From CAVSJJ01 sp963771015 (GTDB taxonomy: Bacteria; Actinomycetota; Actinomycetes; Actinomycetales; Dermatophilaceae): a stretch of 64,000 nucleotides of DNA. The notes under the pieces are model-generated. The model ran no database searches. It was not told where the DNA came from and was given only the letters and a program-made list of their open reading frames with translations. The DNA is taken from positions 186,001-250,000 of the forward strand of contig CAVYRN010000009.1 of the NCBI GenBank assembly GCA_963771015.1, given 5' to 3'. The position numbers and the translations under genes were made by a program. How positions within the stretch are numbered: position 1 is the first letter of the stretch; every line of letters begins with the position of its first letter. This document shows positions 8,107-16,298 of the stretch, one piece after another.

Positions 8107-9162
8107 CTAGCGTCCCGACCTGAGTTGTGGCTGGGCGTCTCGCGATGGCGACGGGTGCCGGGCGATGTTGACGTAGGTGTGGTGGGGTGTGAACCCCAAC
8201 GTTGCGTAGAGGGCCAGCGCACCGGGGTTGTCGGTGTCGGTCTGCAGGTGCAGCGACCGGGTGCCCCGGGCGTCGGCGGCCCGAGCGAGCGCGCCGACGA
8301 TGGAGCGGCCCAGGCCAACGCGGCGCAGGTCCGGCGCGACCCACATGGCGGCGATCCCGCCCCAGGCGTGGGCCAGCCCGAGTCGACCGATCCCGACGAC
8401 CTCGTCCCCGCGGCGGACGGTGGCGAAGGCCTGTTCCGGGGAGCCGGTGAGGATCGCGCGTGCCGCCACCTCGTCGACGGGGCGGTACCGCCGGTAGGCC
8501 GCGAACCACGCCGGAGTGAGCTCGGCTCCGACGTCGACGGTCCACCCCGGCGACGGGGGGCCCGAGGCGACGGCGACCTCACGGGTCGCGGCGGTCAGGG
8601 TGAGGGTGGGGACCCGGTCGTCGTACTCCCGGGCCCGCAGCTCGCGGCCGAGCGGCGTCGCCCAGTGGTCGAAGCCGACCTCGCCGACCAGGACGAGGTT
8701 CGACGGCAGCCGGCGTGCGGCGTACCACTGTTCGACGGCGTCCACCGCCTGCGCGAGCGGCCGGCCGGGGTCGCCGACGGCGAGCGCGGAGTTGCCCCGC
8801 CCGGTGAACCCCCGCGCGGCGCGCAGCACCCAGCCGCCGAGCGTGTCGCGCTCCATCGGCGGCCAGGCGTCGACCATGAGCCGCTGCACGTCCGGCGCCG
8901 ACAGCGCCCGGTGCGGGGGGCCGCGGCGGCTCGGTGCGGGCGGGACGACCCGGAGGGCGACGACGTCGTCGTGCCGGATCGTCACCGACAGACCGCCTCG
9001 CGTCAGGAGCGAGAATGTGTCATCTCTCACGTCGGTCAGGGTCCCGACCGTCTCGGTGAACGGTGCCGTCGGGGAATCCGTGGTCCGTTCGCCGCTCCGG
9101 GGCAGCCGGTGACGGACCGAGACACGCGTTCCCGGCGGGGTGGCTGCGAAGGCGTCGAGCAC
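8107..9162 (-). CDS. GNAT family N-acetyltransferase
   Basis: A 351-residue protein with an acetyl-CoA-dependent GNAT domain in its C-terminal third. The signature VAPDLRRVGLGRSIVGAL (motif A, R-x-x-G-x-G/S) is near residues 275-292, followed by LQTDTDNPGALALYATLGF (motif B). The N-terminal 230 residues include a small beta-rich domain (VSVRHRLPRSGERTTDS and following) and a degenerate second GNAT-like half. This layout is common in actinobacterial GNAT proteins of unknown substrate. The GTG at 9162 has no ribosome-binding site but lies 6 bases from a TAGTAT box, so it is probably leaderless and divergent from fdxA. Confidence 0.85.
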   Translation of the reverse strand: MLDAFAATPPGTRVSVRHRLPRSGERTTDSPTAPFTETVGTLTDVRDDTFSLLTRGGLSVTIRHDDVVALRVVPPAPSRRGPPHRALSAPDVQRLMVDAWPPMERDTLGGWVLRAARGFTGRGNSALAVGDPGRPLAQAVDAVEQWYAARRLPSNLVLVGEVGFDHWATPLGRELRAREYDDRVPTLTLTAATREVAVASGPPSPGWTVDVGAELTPAWFAAYRRYRPVDEVAARAILTGSPEQAFATVRRGDEVVGIGRLGLAHAWGGIAAMWVAPDLRRVGLGRSIVGALARAADARGTRSLHLQTDTDNPGALALYATLGFTPHHTYVNIARHPSPSRDAQPQLRSGR

Positions 9163-9168
9163 GCGCGC

Positions 9169-9175
9169 ATACTAT
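9169..9175. promoter_or_regulatory. symmetric bidirectional -10 element for fdxA and the GNAT gene
   Basis: ATACTAT is palindromic around base 9172. Read on the plus strand TACTAT (9170-9175) is 6 bases from the fdxA ATG at 9182. Read on the minus strand TAGTAT (9174-9169) is 6 bases from the GNAT GTG at 9162. Both match TANNNT and both genes lack a Shine-Dalgarno site, so one box appears to serve two leaderless transcripts. Confidence 0.6.
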
Positions 9176-9181
9176 GTGCCC

Positions 9182-9499
9182 ATGACGTACGTGATCGCGC
9201 AGCCCTGTGTCGACGTCAAGGACAAGGCCTGCATCGAAGAGTGCCCGGTCGACTGCATCTACGAGGGCATCCGCACCCTCTACATCCACCCCGACGAATG
9301 CGTCGACTGCGGCGCTTGCGAACCGGTGTGTCCCACCGAGGCGATCTTCTACGAGGACGACCTGCCCGAGAAGTGGGCCGACTACTACAAGGCCAACGTC
9401 GAGTTCTTCGACGACCTCGGCAGCCCCGGCGGCGCGGCCAAGATGGGCGTCATCGAGAAGGACCACCCGGTCATCGAGGTTCTGCCTCCGCAGGCCTGA
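9182..9499 (+). CDS. fdxA: 7Fe ferredoxin
   Basis: A 105-residue bacterial ferredoxin carrying one 3Fe-4S and one 4Fe-4S cluster, a cytosolic electron carrier. The first cluster motif runs through CVDVKDKACIEECPVDC and the second through CVDCGACEPVCPTEA, the standard arrangement of the actinobacterial FdxA/FdxC type. The C-terminal acidic extension (DDLPEKWADYYKANVEFF) is also typical. The ATG at 9182 is chosen because homologues start MTYVIAQPC; the open frame runs upstream to 9140 but without family similarity. dapC follows after 43 bases, an order I recall as conserved in actinobacteria. Confidence 0.96.
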   Translation: MTYVIAQPCVDVKDKACIEECPVDCIYEGIRTLYIHPDECVDCGACEPVCPTEAIFYEDDLPEKWADYYKANVEFFDDLGSPGGAAKMGVIEKDHPVIEVLPPQA

Positions 9500-9542
9500 C
9501 CGCCGTCCGCGCGGTCACAGCCCTCGGGACGCGGATGCACGC

Positions 9543-10691
9543 GTGCTGACCCTTCCCGACTTTCCGTGGGACTCGCTCGCTCCGTTTCTGGAGCGAGCGA
9601 GTGCCTATTCGGCCCCCGGTCTGGGGGACCTCGCCGGGACCGGCATCGTCGACCTGTCCGTCGGAACCCCCGTCGACCCGACGCCCGAGGTGGTCCGCGC
9701 GGCGCTGCGTGCCGCCGCCGACGCCCCGGGATACCCGCAGACCTGGGGGACCGCCGACCTGCGCGAGGCGGTCGCCACGTGGTTCGCGGCCCGGCGGGGT
9801 GTCCCCGACGTCGACCCCGCGGGCGTGCTCCCGACCATGGGCTCGAAGGAGCTCGTCGCCTGGCTACCGTCGATCCTCGGTCTCGGGCCCGGCGACGTCG
9901 TCGCGTTCCCGACCGTGGCGTACCCGACCTACGATGTCGGGGCCCGGCTCGCGGGGGCGACCCCGCTGCCGATGGACGCCCTCACCTCACTGGGCCCCCC
10001 GACGACAGCGACGACGCCAAAACTGTTGTGGCTCAACACTCCCAGCAACCCAACCGGCAAGGTGCTGGGCATCGAGCATCTCACGAAGGTCGTCGAGTGG
10101 GCACGCCGCCACGGCGTGGTCGTCGCGAGTGACGAGTGCTACGCCGAGCTGGACTGGCGACCCCGTGACGAGGGGGCGACGGAGCCGCCGACGACGCCGA
10201 GCATCCTCGACCCGAGGGTGACCGGCGGCTCCCATGAGGGGCTGCTGTGCGTCTACTCGCTGTCCAAACAGTCCAACCTCGCCGGGTACCGGGCCGCGTT
10301 CGTCGCCGGCGACCCCACCCTCGTCCGCCGACTCCTCGAGGTTCGCAAGCACGCCGGCATGATGATGCCCTGGCCGGTCCAGCGCTCGATGGTCGCGGCG
10401 CTCGCCGACGTCGGGCACGTGCAGGACCAGAAGACCCGGTATGCCGCCCGCCGCCGGCGGTTGGCCGACGCCGTGTCGGGGTACGGACTGACCATCGAGG
10501 GCTCGGAGGCCGGGCTGTACCTCTGGGCCACCGCCGGCGAGGACGCCTGGGCGACGGTGGCCCGGCTGGCGGAGCGCGGCATCCTGGTCGCACCCGGCAC
10601 CTTCTACGGGGTCGCGGGGGCGCAACACGTCCGCATCGCACTCACCGCCACCGACGAGCGCATCGAGGCAGCCGCTCGTCGACTGCGCTGA
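9543..10691 (+). CDS. dapC: N-succinyldiaminopimelate aminotransferase DapC
   Basis: A 382-residue fold-type I PLP aminotransferase. It matches actinobacterial DapC, which makes N-succinyl-LL-diaminopimelate for lysine and peptidoglycan synthesis. The PLP lysine is in SLSKQSNLAGYR. The glycine/serine pocket is at TMGSKELVAWLPS, and NTPSNPTGKV with DECYAELDW supply the conserved Asn and Asp/Tyr cofactor contacts. The start MLTLPDFPWDSL from the GTG at 9543 matches family N-termini. dapD and dapE lie about 3 kb downstream, so three succinylase-pathway steps are in this window. The gene probably shares the fdxA promoter. Confidence 0.94.
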   Translation: MLTLPDFPWDSLAPFLERASAYSAPGLGDLAGTGIVDLSVGTPVDPTPEVVRAALRAAADAPGYPQTWGTADLREAVATWFAARRGVPDVDPAGVLPTMGSKELVAWLPSILGLGPGDVVAFPTVAYPTYDVGARLAGATPLPMDALTSLGPPTTATTPKLLWLNTPSNPTGKVLGIEHLTKVVEWARRHGVVVASDECYAELDWRPRDEGATEPPTTPSILDPRVTGGSHEGLLCVYSLSKQSNLAGYRAAFVAGDPTLVRRLLEVRKHAGMMMPWPVQRSMVAALADVGHVQDQKTRYAARRRRLADAVSGYGLTIEGSEAGLYLWATAGEDAWATVARLAERGILVAPGTFYGVAGAQHVRIALTATDERIEAAARRLR

Positions 10692-10844
10692 CCGCTACGG
10701 CATCACCTGGGTCACACCGCGTGCGCGGACGTATACCCGGTGGAGTACCGTCGAACTCGCCATCAGCGGACCCCGCCCACCCGGCCAGGGCCTCCGAGGA
10801 AGGGCCACCGATGACGGGCCAACGACGACACGAAGGACGTGACC

Positions 10845-12416
10845 ATGACCATCGAGACCGGTGTAGGGGCAACCTTCTCCTCCGCGGACAAGACGCTTGA
10901 GTTCCCGCTGGTCCAGGCCACCGAGGGGAACAGCGGCTACGACATCGGTCCGCTGCTCAAGGAGACGGGCAACGTCACGCTCGACAACGGCTTCGGCAAC
11001 ACGGCGAGCTGCACCAGCGCGATCACCTACATCGACGGCGATGCGGGCATCCTCCGCTACCGCGGCTACCCCATCGAGCAGCTGGCGAAGAAGTCGACCT
11101 ACCTCGAGACGGCATACCTGCTCATCTACGGGGAGCTGCCGAACAAGTCCGAGCTCGAGGACTTCGAGGAGCGGGTGTGCGAGCACACGATGCTCCACGA
11201 AGAGCTGAAGATGTTCTTCGACGGCTTCCCGCGCGACGCGCACCCGATGCCGGTGCTCTCCTCGGCCGTCTCCGCCCTGTCGACCTTCTACCAGGACAGC
11301 CTCGACCCCTTCGACCCCGAGCACGTCGAGATCTCCACGATCCGACTGCTGGCCAAGCTCCCGACGATCGCGGCCTACGCCTACAAGAAGAGCATCGGCC
11401 AACCACTGCTCTACCCCGACAACACCCTCTCGCTCACCGAGAACTTCCTGCGGATGACCTTCGGAGTACCGGCCGTCGACTACGAGATCGACCCGATCAT
11501 GGTCAAGGCCCTCGAGCAGCTGCTGGTGCTGCACGCCGACCACGAGCAGAACTGCTCCACCTCGACCGTCCGCCTCGTGGGCTCCTCGCACGCCAACCTC
11601 TTCGCGTCGGTCTCCGCAGGCATCAACGCCCTGTTCGGCCCCCTGCACGGTGGCGCGAACCAGGCCGTCCTCGAGATGCTCAAGCAGATCCAGGCCGACG
11701 GCGGCAACATCGACCACTTCATCAACCGGGTCAAGAACAGGGAGCCCGGCGTCAAGCTCATGGGCTTCGGTCACCGGGTCTACAAGAACTACGACCCGCG
11801 TGCGGCGATCATCAAGGAGACGGCCGACACCATCCTGCGCCGTTCCGGCATGGTCGACCCGCTGCTCGACATCGCCCTCCAGCTCGAGCAGCGCGCCCTG
11901 CACGACGACTACTTCGCCGAGCGCAAGCTCTACCCGAACGTCGACTTCTACACCGGCCTGATCTACAAGTCGATGGGCTTCCCGAACCGGATGTTCACCG
12001 TCCTCTTCGCCCTCGGCCGGCTCCCCGGCTGGATCGCCCAGTGGCGCGAGATGATGGTCGACCCCACGACGAAGATCGGCCGCCCCCGCCAGGTCTACAT
12101 CGGCGAGAGCGAGCGCGAGTACCTCTCGATCAAGAAGCGCGGCGGGGTCGGCGCCAAGCTGGCCAAGGAGGAGAAGGCCCGCCTCAAGGCCGAGAAGGAG
12201 GCCGCGCGGGCGGCCAAGGCCGAGGCCAAGGCCCTGGCCGCGGCCGAGGCCGCCGAGAAGGCCAAGGAGGTCGCTGCGCTGGCCGAGGAGGCCGCGCAGT
12301 CGGCGGAGGCCCAGGCCCAGGAGGCTGCGCACTCCGCGGAGGCCCAGGCGGTCACCGTTCCCGAGGCCACGCCCACCGACGCGGTGGAGTCCGAGCCCAC
12401 CGCGGACGTCCACTGA
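10845..12416 (+). CDS. gltA: citrate synthase with long Ala/Glu/Lys-rich C-terminal tail
   Basis: A 523-residue type II citrate synthase, which condenses oxaloacetate and acetyl-CoA at entry to the TCA cycle. The core shows VLHADHEQNCSTSTVR near residue 230, the active-site His in GPLHGGANQAVLEML near 265, GFGHRVYKNYDPRA near 306 and the catalytic Asp in NVDFYTGLIYKSMG near 365. The normal protein ends around residue 432 (GRPRQVYIGESEREYL). About 85 further residues follow, almost only Ala, Glu and Lys and then an acidic end, predicted helical or coiled coil. The ATG at 10845 is favoured by GAAGGA 7 bases upstream; a GTG two codons earlier is possible. Confidence 0.95.
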   Translation: MTIETGVGATFSSADKTLEFPLVQATEGNSGYDIGPLLKETGNVTLDNGFGNTASCTSAITYIDGDAGILRYRGYPIEQLAKKSTYLETAYLLIYGELPNKSELEDFEERVCEHTMLHEELKMFFDGFPRDAHPMPVLSSAVSALSTFYQDSLDPFDPEHVEISTIRLLAKLPTIAAYAYKKSIGQPLLYPDNTLSLTENFLRMTFGVPAVDYEIDPIMVKALEQLLVLHADHEQNCSTSTVRLVGSSHANLFASVSAGINALFGPLHGGANQAVLEMLKQIQADGGNIDHFINRVKNREPGVKLMGFGHRVYKNYDPRAAIIKETADTILRRSGMVDPLLDIALQLEQRALHDDYFAERKLYPNVDFYTGLIYKSMGFPNRMFTVLFALGRLPGWIAQWREMMVDPTTKIGRPRQVYIGESEREYLSIKKRGGVGAKLAKEEKARLKAEKEAARAAKAEAKALAAAEAAEKAKEVAALAEEAAQSAEAQAQEAAHSAEAQAVTVPEATPTDAVESEPTADVH

Positions 12417-12449
12417 GCCGCGCGCACGCCTGCGGCACCGCGCGCGGCT
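12416..12449. terminator. bidirectional terminator hairpin
   Basis: AGCCGCGCGC (12416-12425) and GCGCGCGGCT (12440-12449) form a perfect 10-base-pair stem with a 14-base loop, between the converging gltA and lysozyme-like genes. The right arm overlaps the stop codon of the minus-strand gene. Confidence 0.7.
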
Positions 12450-13335
12450 AGGTGAGGTGGATGACGGTCGTCGTCGAGCCCTGCGGGTGCTCGGCCGTCG
12501 TCCACGTCCAGCCCGAGGGATCGGACCCCCTCGTCCACGTCCGGCCGCCGACCGTGACCGCATGGACGTCGGTGTCGACCGCCTTGGCCACCGCCCACGC
12601 GCCGACCGCCCAGGCCTGGCGACCGCTGTCGGCCGTGACGACGACGGTGTCTGCGACCTGGGTCGACGACACCCCGACCTCGGTCCTGAGCAGGCGGCGG
12701 ACCGCCGTCGCGTCGGCGGCGTGCGCGCTCGGTGTGAGCCGGCAGCCCAGCCCGGCGGGGGAGTAGCCGCTGAGGACGGACGCGAGAACGCGGCCCTCCA
12801 GCTCGTGCTTGCCGTAGGCCTCGGGATAGGCACTGCGCTGCACCGCCTGCGCCACGGTCGTGATGTCCTTGGTCTGGTAGTCCTTGATCTTGACGAGCGC
12901 GTCGTAGAAGGCGTTGGCGGCGTGCTCGGGGTCGAGGATCTGCTCGGCCGTTCCCCAGCCCTGCGAGGGCCGTTGCTGGAAGAGCCCGAGACTGTCCCGG
13001 TCGCCGTAGCGGAGGTTGCGCAGCTTGGACTCGGTGATCGCCGTGGCGATGGCGATGGTCGCCGCCCGCGCCGGGAGACCACGACGCAGTGCGATGGCCG
13101 TGATCGTCGCGGCGTTGCTCATCTGCTCGGGGTCGAAGGTGACGCTCTGCTGCAGTGCCGTGGCCTGGCACCGCTGGGCCCCCACAGAGTCGAAGAGCCC
13201 TCGCCCGGTCGTGTATGCCGCGAGCCCGACGACCGCGACGAGCGCGGCGATGAGGGCGCGCACCGTCCACCGGCGACGCCGGCTGCGGGGCTGCTCCTCG
13301 GCGAGGGTCAGCGATCCTCGTGGGGTACGGGGCAT
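12448..13335 (-). CDS. membrane-anchored lysozyme-like (transglycosylase-type) protein
   Basis: A 295-residue envelope protein. An Arg-rich N-terminus (RSRRRRWTVR) precedes one membrane helix (residues 29-45), so the rest should be outside. The domain from about 60 to 170 resembles the actinobacterial lysozyme-like family, sometimes mislabelled heavy-metal transporter. Its core is AIATAITESKLRNL, with a Glu in the position of a lytic transglycosylase acid, followed by GDRDSLGLFQQRPSQGWG. The remaining 120 residues (VVVTADSGRQAWAVGAWAVA onward) form a separate domain of unknown role. Cell-wall cleavage is likely but inferred. It sits between gltA and dapD. Confidence 0.75.
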   Translation of the reverse strand: MPRTPRGSLTLAEEQPRSRRRRWTVRALIAALVAVVGLAAYTTGRGLFDSVGAQRCQATALQQSVTFDPEQMSNAATITAIALRRGLPARAATIAIATAITESKLRNLRYGDRDSLGLFQQRPSQGWGTAEQILDPEHAANAFYDALVKIKDYQTKDITTVAQAVQRSAYPEAYGKHELEGRVLASVLSGYSPAGLGCRLTPSAHAADATAVRRLLRTEVGVSSTQVADTVVVTADSGRQAWAVGAWAVAKAVDTDVHAVTVGGRTWTRGSDPSGWTWTTAEHPQGSTTTVIHLT

Positions 13336-13379
13336 CCGGGAGGGGGTCCTTGCGTGGGACGGCTGCGTGGGCCGTGGAG

Positions 13380-14309
13380 TCAGTTGTTGGCGTGCAGCGC
13401 CGAGTTGAGGACGATGCCGTGGCCGTCGCGGGGTCGTGCCTCGACGGCTCCGGTCACCGAGTTGCGGAGGAAGAGCAGGTTGCTCTGCCCGGACAGCTCG
13501 CGCGCCTTGGCCACGGTGCCGCCCGGGAGGGTGACCTTCGTCCCCGCCGTGAGGTAGAGCCCGGCCTCGACGACGCAGTCGTCGCCAAGGGCGATGCCGA
13601 GCCCTGACTCGGCACCGAGGAGACAACGCTCGCCGATGCTCACGCGTTCCGTCCCGCCGCCGGACAGGGTGCCCATCGTCGAGGCTCCGCCGCCGATGTC
13701 GGAGCCGTCGCCGACGACGACCCCCTGGCTGATCCGGCCCTCGACCATCGACGTGCCGAGCGTCCCGGCGTTGAAGTTGACGAACCCCTCGTGCATGACC
13801 GTCGTGCCGCTGGCCAGATGCGCTCCGAGCCGGACCCGGTCGGCATCACCGACCCGGACCCCGGGCGGAACGACGTAGTCGAGCATCCGAGGAAACTTGT
13901 CGACGCCGAGGACGTGGAGCGGCCCGCGGGTCTGCAGGCGGGCCCGGGTGACCTCGAAGCCGTCGACCGCACACGGGCCCTGAGAGGTCCAGACGACGTT
14001 GGGTAGCACGCCGAAGATGCCGTCGAGGTTGACCGAGTTCGGCGTGACGAGCCGGTGGCTGAGCAGGTGGAGGCGCAGGTAGGCGTCTGCGGTGTCGGAC
14101 GGCGGAGAGTCGAGGTCGATGGCGACGAGCCGCAGCTCTCGGCGCACCCGACGAGGCTCATCGGCCCCCGCGAGGGTGACGAGCTCCTCGGGGGCCGGGG
14201 CATCCTTGGGTGCGCCGAGCCCGGGCGCGGGATACCAGGCATCGAGCACCTGGCCGGTGTCGGTCACGGTGAGCAGTCCGAATCCCCAGGCGGGGCGGGC
14301 GGCGGTCAT
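13380..14309 (-). CDS. dapD: tetrahydrodipicolinate N-succinyltransferase DapD
   Basis: A 309-residue actinobacterial-type DapD, which transfers succinyl from succinyl-CoA to tetrahydrodipicolinate in the lysine/meso-DAP pathway. The left-handed beta-helix shows as isoleucine/valine-patch hexapeptides through VRLGAHLASGTTVMHEGFVNFNAGTLG in short segments, with MVEGRISQGVVVGDGSDIGG and a glycine-rich turn GTLSGGGTERVSIG. Length fits the mycobacterial form (about 317 residues). The ATG at 14309 lies 7 bases from a TACCCT box on the same strand, consistent with a leaderless mRNA. It is divergent from dapE across a 37-base gap. Confidence 0.95.
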   Translation of the reverse strand: MTAARPAWGFGLLTVTDTGQVLDAWYPAPGLGAPKDAPAPEELVTLAGADEPRRVRRELRLVAIDLDSPPSDTADAYLRLHLLSHRLVTPNSVNLDGIFGVLPNVVWTSQGPCAVDGFEVTRARLQTRGPLHVLGVDKFPRMLDYVVPPGVRVGDADRVRLGAHLASGTTVMHEGFVNFNAGTLGTSMVEGRISQGVVVGDGSDIGGGASTMGTLSGGGTERVSIGERCLLGAESGLGIALGDDCVVEAGLYLTAGTKVTLPGGTVAKARELSGQSNLLFLRNSVTGAVEARPRDGHGIVLNSALHANN

Positions 14310-14316
14310 GCGTCCC

Positions 14317-14339
14317 AGGGTAGTTGGCCGTCATAGGGT
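14317..14339. promoter_or_regulatory. back-to-back dapD/dapE promoters
   Basis: Minus-strand TACCCT (14322-14317) is 7 bases from the dapD ATG. Plus-strand TAGGGT (14334-14339) is 7 bases from the dapE ATG. The two boxes are mirror images around base 14328, so each -35 region must overlap the other promoter. Confidence 0.55.
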
Positions 14340-14346
14340 TACCGGT

Positions 14347-15435
14347 ATGCCGTCCACGTCCCTCGACCTCACGAGCGACGTGGTCTCGCTCACCGCCGCC
14401 GTCTGCGACATCGAGTCCGTCAGCCAGGACGAGGCGCTGCTGGCCGACGCGGTCGAGGCCGCCCTCGCGACCCTGCCGCACCTCACCGTGACCCGGATCG
14501 GCGACACCATCGTCGCGCGCACCGGCCTCGGCCGTGCCGAGCGCGTCGTCCTCGCCGGGCACCTCGACACCGTGCCCCTCACCGAGAACCCCCGCAACCT
14601 GCCGACGCAGCGGCGCATCGTCGACGGGGAGGAGGTGCTCTGGGGCCGCGGCACCGTCGACATGAAAGGCGGTGTGGCCGTCCAGCTCCGGGTTGCCGCC
14701 CAGCTGCCCGACCCCAACCGCGACGTCACCTTCGTCTTCTACGAGGCAGAGGAGATCGACGCCGTCTTCAACGGGCTGCGGCTCGTCCAGGAGCAGCGCC
14801 CGGACCTCATCGACGACGCCGCCTTCGCGGTCCTGCTCGAGCCCACCGGGGCCATCGTCGAGGGCGGCTGCAAGGGCACGCTGCGGGTCGACGTCACCGC
14901 TCGCGGGGTCGCCGCGCACTCGGCCCGTCCATGGCGGGGACGCAACGCCATCCACGAGGCCGGCGAGATCATCGCGCGGCTTGCGGCATACGAGCCACGC
15001 ATCGTTTCCGTCGACGGCCTGGAGTTCCGCGAGGCACTCTCCGCTGTGGGGATCCGCGGCGGGATCGCGACCAACGTCATCCCCGATACCTGCACCGTGG
15101 CGGTCAACTACCGGTTCGCGCCGGACATCGACGAGGAGGAGGCGCTCGCGCACGTCACCGACCTCTTCGACGGGTTCGAGATCGTCGTCACCGACAGCGC
15201 CGGAGGGGCGCGCCCGGGGCTGGACCGACCGGTGGCCCGGGCCTTCGTCGACGCGCTCGGGCTCGACGTCGTCGCCAAGCAGGGGTGGACCGACGTGGCC
15301 CGGTTCTCGGCGATGGGCGTGCCGGCGGTCAACTTCGGGCCGGGCGACCCCAACCTGGCCCACCACGACGAGGAGCGCTGTCCGGTCCAACAGCTGCGGG
15401 ACTGCGAGGCCGCCCTGCTGCGGTGGCTCGCGTAG
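14347..15435 (+). CDS. dapE: succinyl-diaminopimelate desuccinylase DapE
   Basis: A 362-residue M20-family metallohydrolase that removes succinate from N-succinyl-LL-DAP, completing the succinylase branch with dapC and dapD. Metal-site motifs are VVLAGHLDTVP (His and Asp), GRGTVDMKGGVAV (bridging Asp) and FVFYEAEEID (catalytic and metal Glu). GGCKGTLRVDVTARGVAAHSA begins the dimerisation domain and the last His ligand is in NLAHHDEE. The ATG at 14347 fits family length; the frame is open far upstream across dapD but unsupported there. There is no ribosome-binding site and a TAGGGT box 7 bases away. Confidence 0.94.
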   Translation: MPSTSLDLTSDVVSLTAAVCDIESVSQDEALLADAVEAALATLPHLTVTRIGDTIVARTGLGRAERVVLAGHLDTVPLTENPRNLPTQRRIVDGEEVLWGRGTVDMKGGVAVQLRVAAQLPDPNRDVTFVFYEAEEIDAVFNGLRLVQEQRPDLIDDAAFAVLLEPTGAIVEGGCKGTLRVDVTARGVAAHSARPWRGRNAIHEAGEIIARLAAYEPRIVSVDGLEFREALSAVGIRGGIATNVIPDTCTVAVNYRFAPDIDEEEALAHVTDLFDGFEIVVTDSAGGARPGLDRPVARAFVDALGLDVVAKQGWTDVARFSAMGVPAVNFGPGDPNLAHHDEERCPVQQLRDCEAALLRWLA

Positions 15436-15438
15436 GTT
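15433..15438 (+). promoter_or_regulatory. -10 box (TAGGTT) for leaderless LOG-family gene
   Basis: TAGGTT overlaps the dapE stop codon (TAG) and is 7 bases from the GTG at 15446. No ribosome-binding site is present. Confidence 0.5.
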
Positions 15439-15445
15439 GGGCGCC

Positions 15446-16234
15446 GTGAGCGAGACTCCCCCCACCTGGGACCGGCACCGCGACTACTTCAAGGGCCCGG
15501 TCGTCATGCGGCGTTCGCAGGTGCCGGGCTCGACGACCGACCAACGGCTGCTCGACAGCAACGGCCCCATCGACTGGCTGCACGCCGACCCATGGCGGGT
15601 GCTGCGGATCCAGGCGGAGTTCGTCGAGGGCTTCGGCGCGCTGGCCGAGCTCGGTCCGGCGGTCAGCGTCTTCGGCTCCGCCCGGACCAAGCCCGACAAC
15701 CCGCTGTACGCCGCGGGTGAGGCGGTCGGGCGCGCCCTCGTCGACGCCGGGTATGCCGTGATCACCGGTGGCGGGCCGGGCGCGATGGAGGCGGCGAACA
15801 AGGGCGCCCTCGAGGCCGGCGGGACCTCCGTCGGCCTGGGCATCGAGCTGCCCTTCGAGCAGGGGCTCAACGACTACGTCGACATCGGCATCAACTTCCG
15901 CTACTTCTTCGCCCGCAAGACGATGTTCGTCAAGTACGCGCGAGGGTTCATCGTCCTGCCCGGTGGCTTCGGGACCCTCGACGAGCTCTTCGAGGCGGTC
16001 ACCCTCGTCCAGACGAACAAGGTCACCTCGTTCCCCATCGTGCTCTACGGCACGAGCTACTGGGGCGGCCTCGTCGACTGGCTCACCGGGTCCGCCGTCG
16101 AGACGGGGACGATCGGCGAACGGGACCTGTCGCTGCTCACCCTCACGGACGATGTCGAGGAGGCGGTCCGGACGATCGTCGAGTCGGACCGGGCGCTCGG
16201 GGCCCCGATCCCGCCCACCGTGTCGCCGGACTAG
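15446..16234 (+). CDS. LOG-family (TIGR00730) Rossmann-fold protein
   Basis: A 262-residue protein of the lysine-decarboxylase-like LOG family. Characterised relatives are phosphoribohydrolases that release cytokinin-like bases or degrade AMP derivatives. The substrate motifs ITGGGPGAMEAANKGA and VLPGGFGTLDELFE are intact. The N-terminal 80 residues (with RDYFKGPVVMRRSQ) are the extension typical of actinobacterial versions. In M. tuberculosis Rv1205, a member of this family, lies just after the dapD/dapE region, matching the order here. The physiological substrate in this organism is not known. Confidence 0.9.
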   Translation: MSETPPTWDRHRDYFKGPVVMRRSQVPGSTTDQRLLDSNGPIDWLHADPWRVLRIQAEFVEGFGALAELGPAVSVFGSARTKPDNPLYAAGEAVGRALVDAGYAVITGGGPGAMEAANKGALEAGGTSVGLGIELPFEQGLNDYVDIGINFRYFFARKTMFVKYARGFIVLPGGFGTLDELFEAVTLVQTNKVTSFPIVLYGTSYWGGLVDWLTGSAVETGTIGERDLSLLTLTDDVEEAVRTIVESDRALGAPIPPTVSPD

Positions 16235-16254
16235 CGTCGCCACCCCGGGCGACG
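16235..16254 (+). terminator. hairpin after LOG-family gene
   Basis: CGTCGCC (16235-16241) pairs perfectly with GGCGACG (16248-16254) across a 6-base loop, starting at the base after the TAG stop. No T run follows. Confidence 0.5.
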
Positions 16255-16286
16255 GTGCCGTCGACCGCTCGGTCGGCCGACCGGCA

Positions 16287-16292
16287 TAGGAT
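16287..16292 (+). promoter_or_regulatory. -10 box (TAGGAT) for leaderless DivIVA-like gene
   Basis: TAGGAT lies 6 bases before the GTG at 16299, with no ribosome-binding site between. Confidence 0.5.
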
Positions 16293-16298
16293 CGCGCC

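Noticed and set aside
10695..13082. 795-residue open frame on the minus strand across gltA
   Set aside because: Antisense to a clear citrate synthase; composition is repetitive Arg/Gly/Val/Asp as expected from the GC-rich complement. No domain or motif is present.
14092..14346. N-terminal extension of DapE
   Set aside because: It would be antisense to dapD and lacks family similarity; a leaderless promoter precedes the ATG at 14347.
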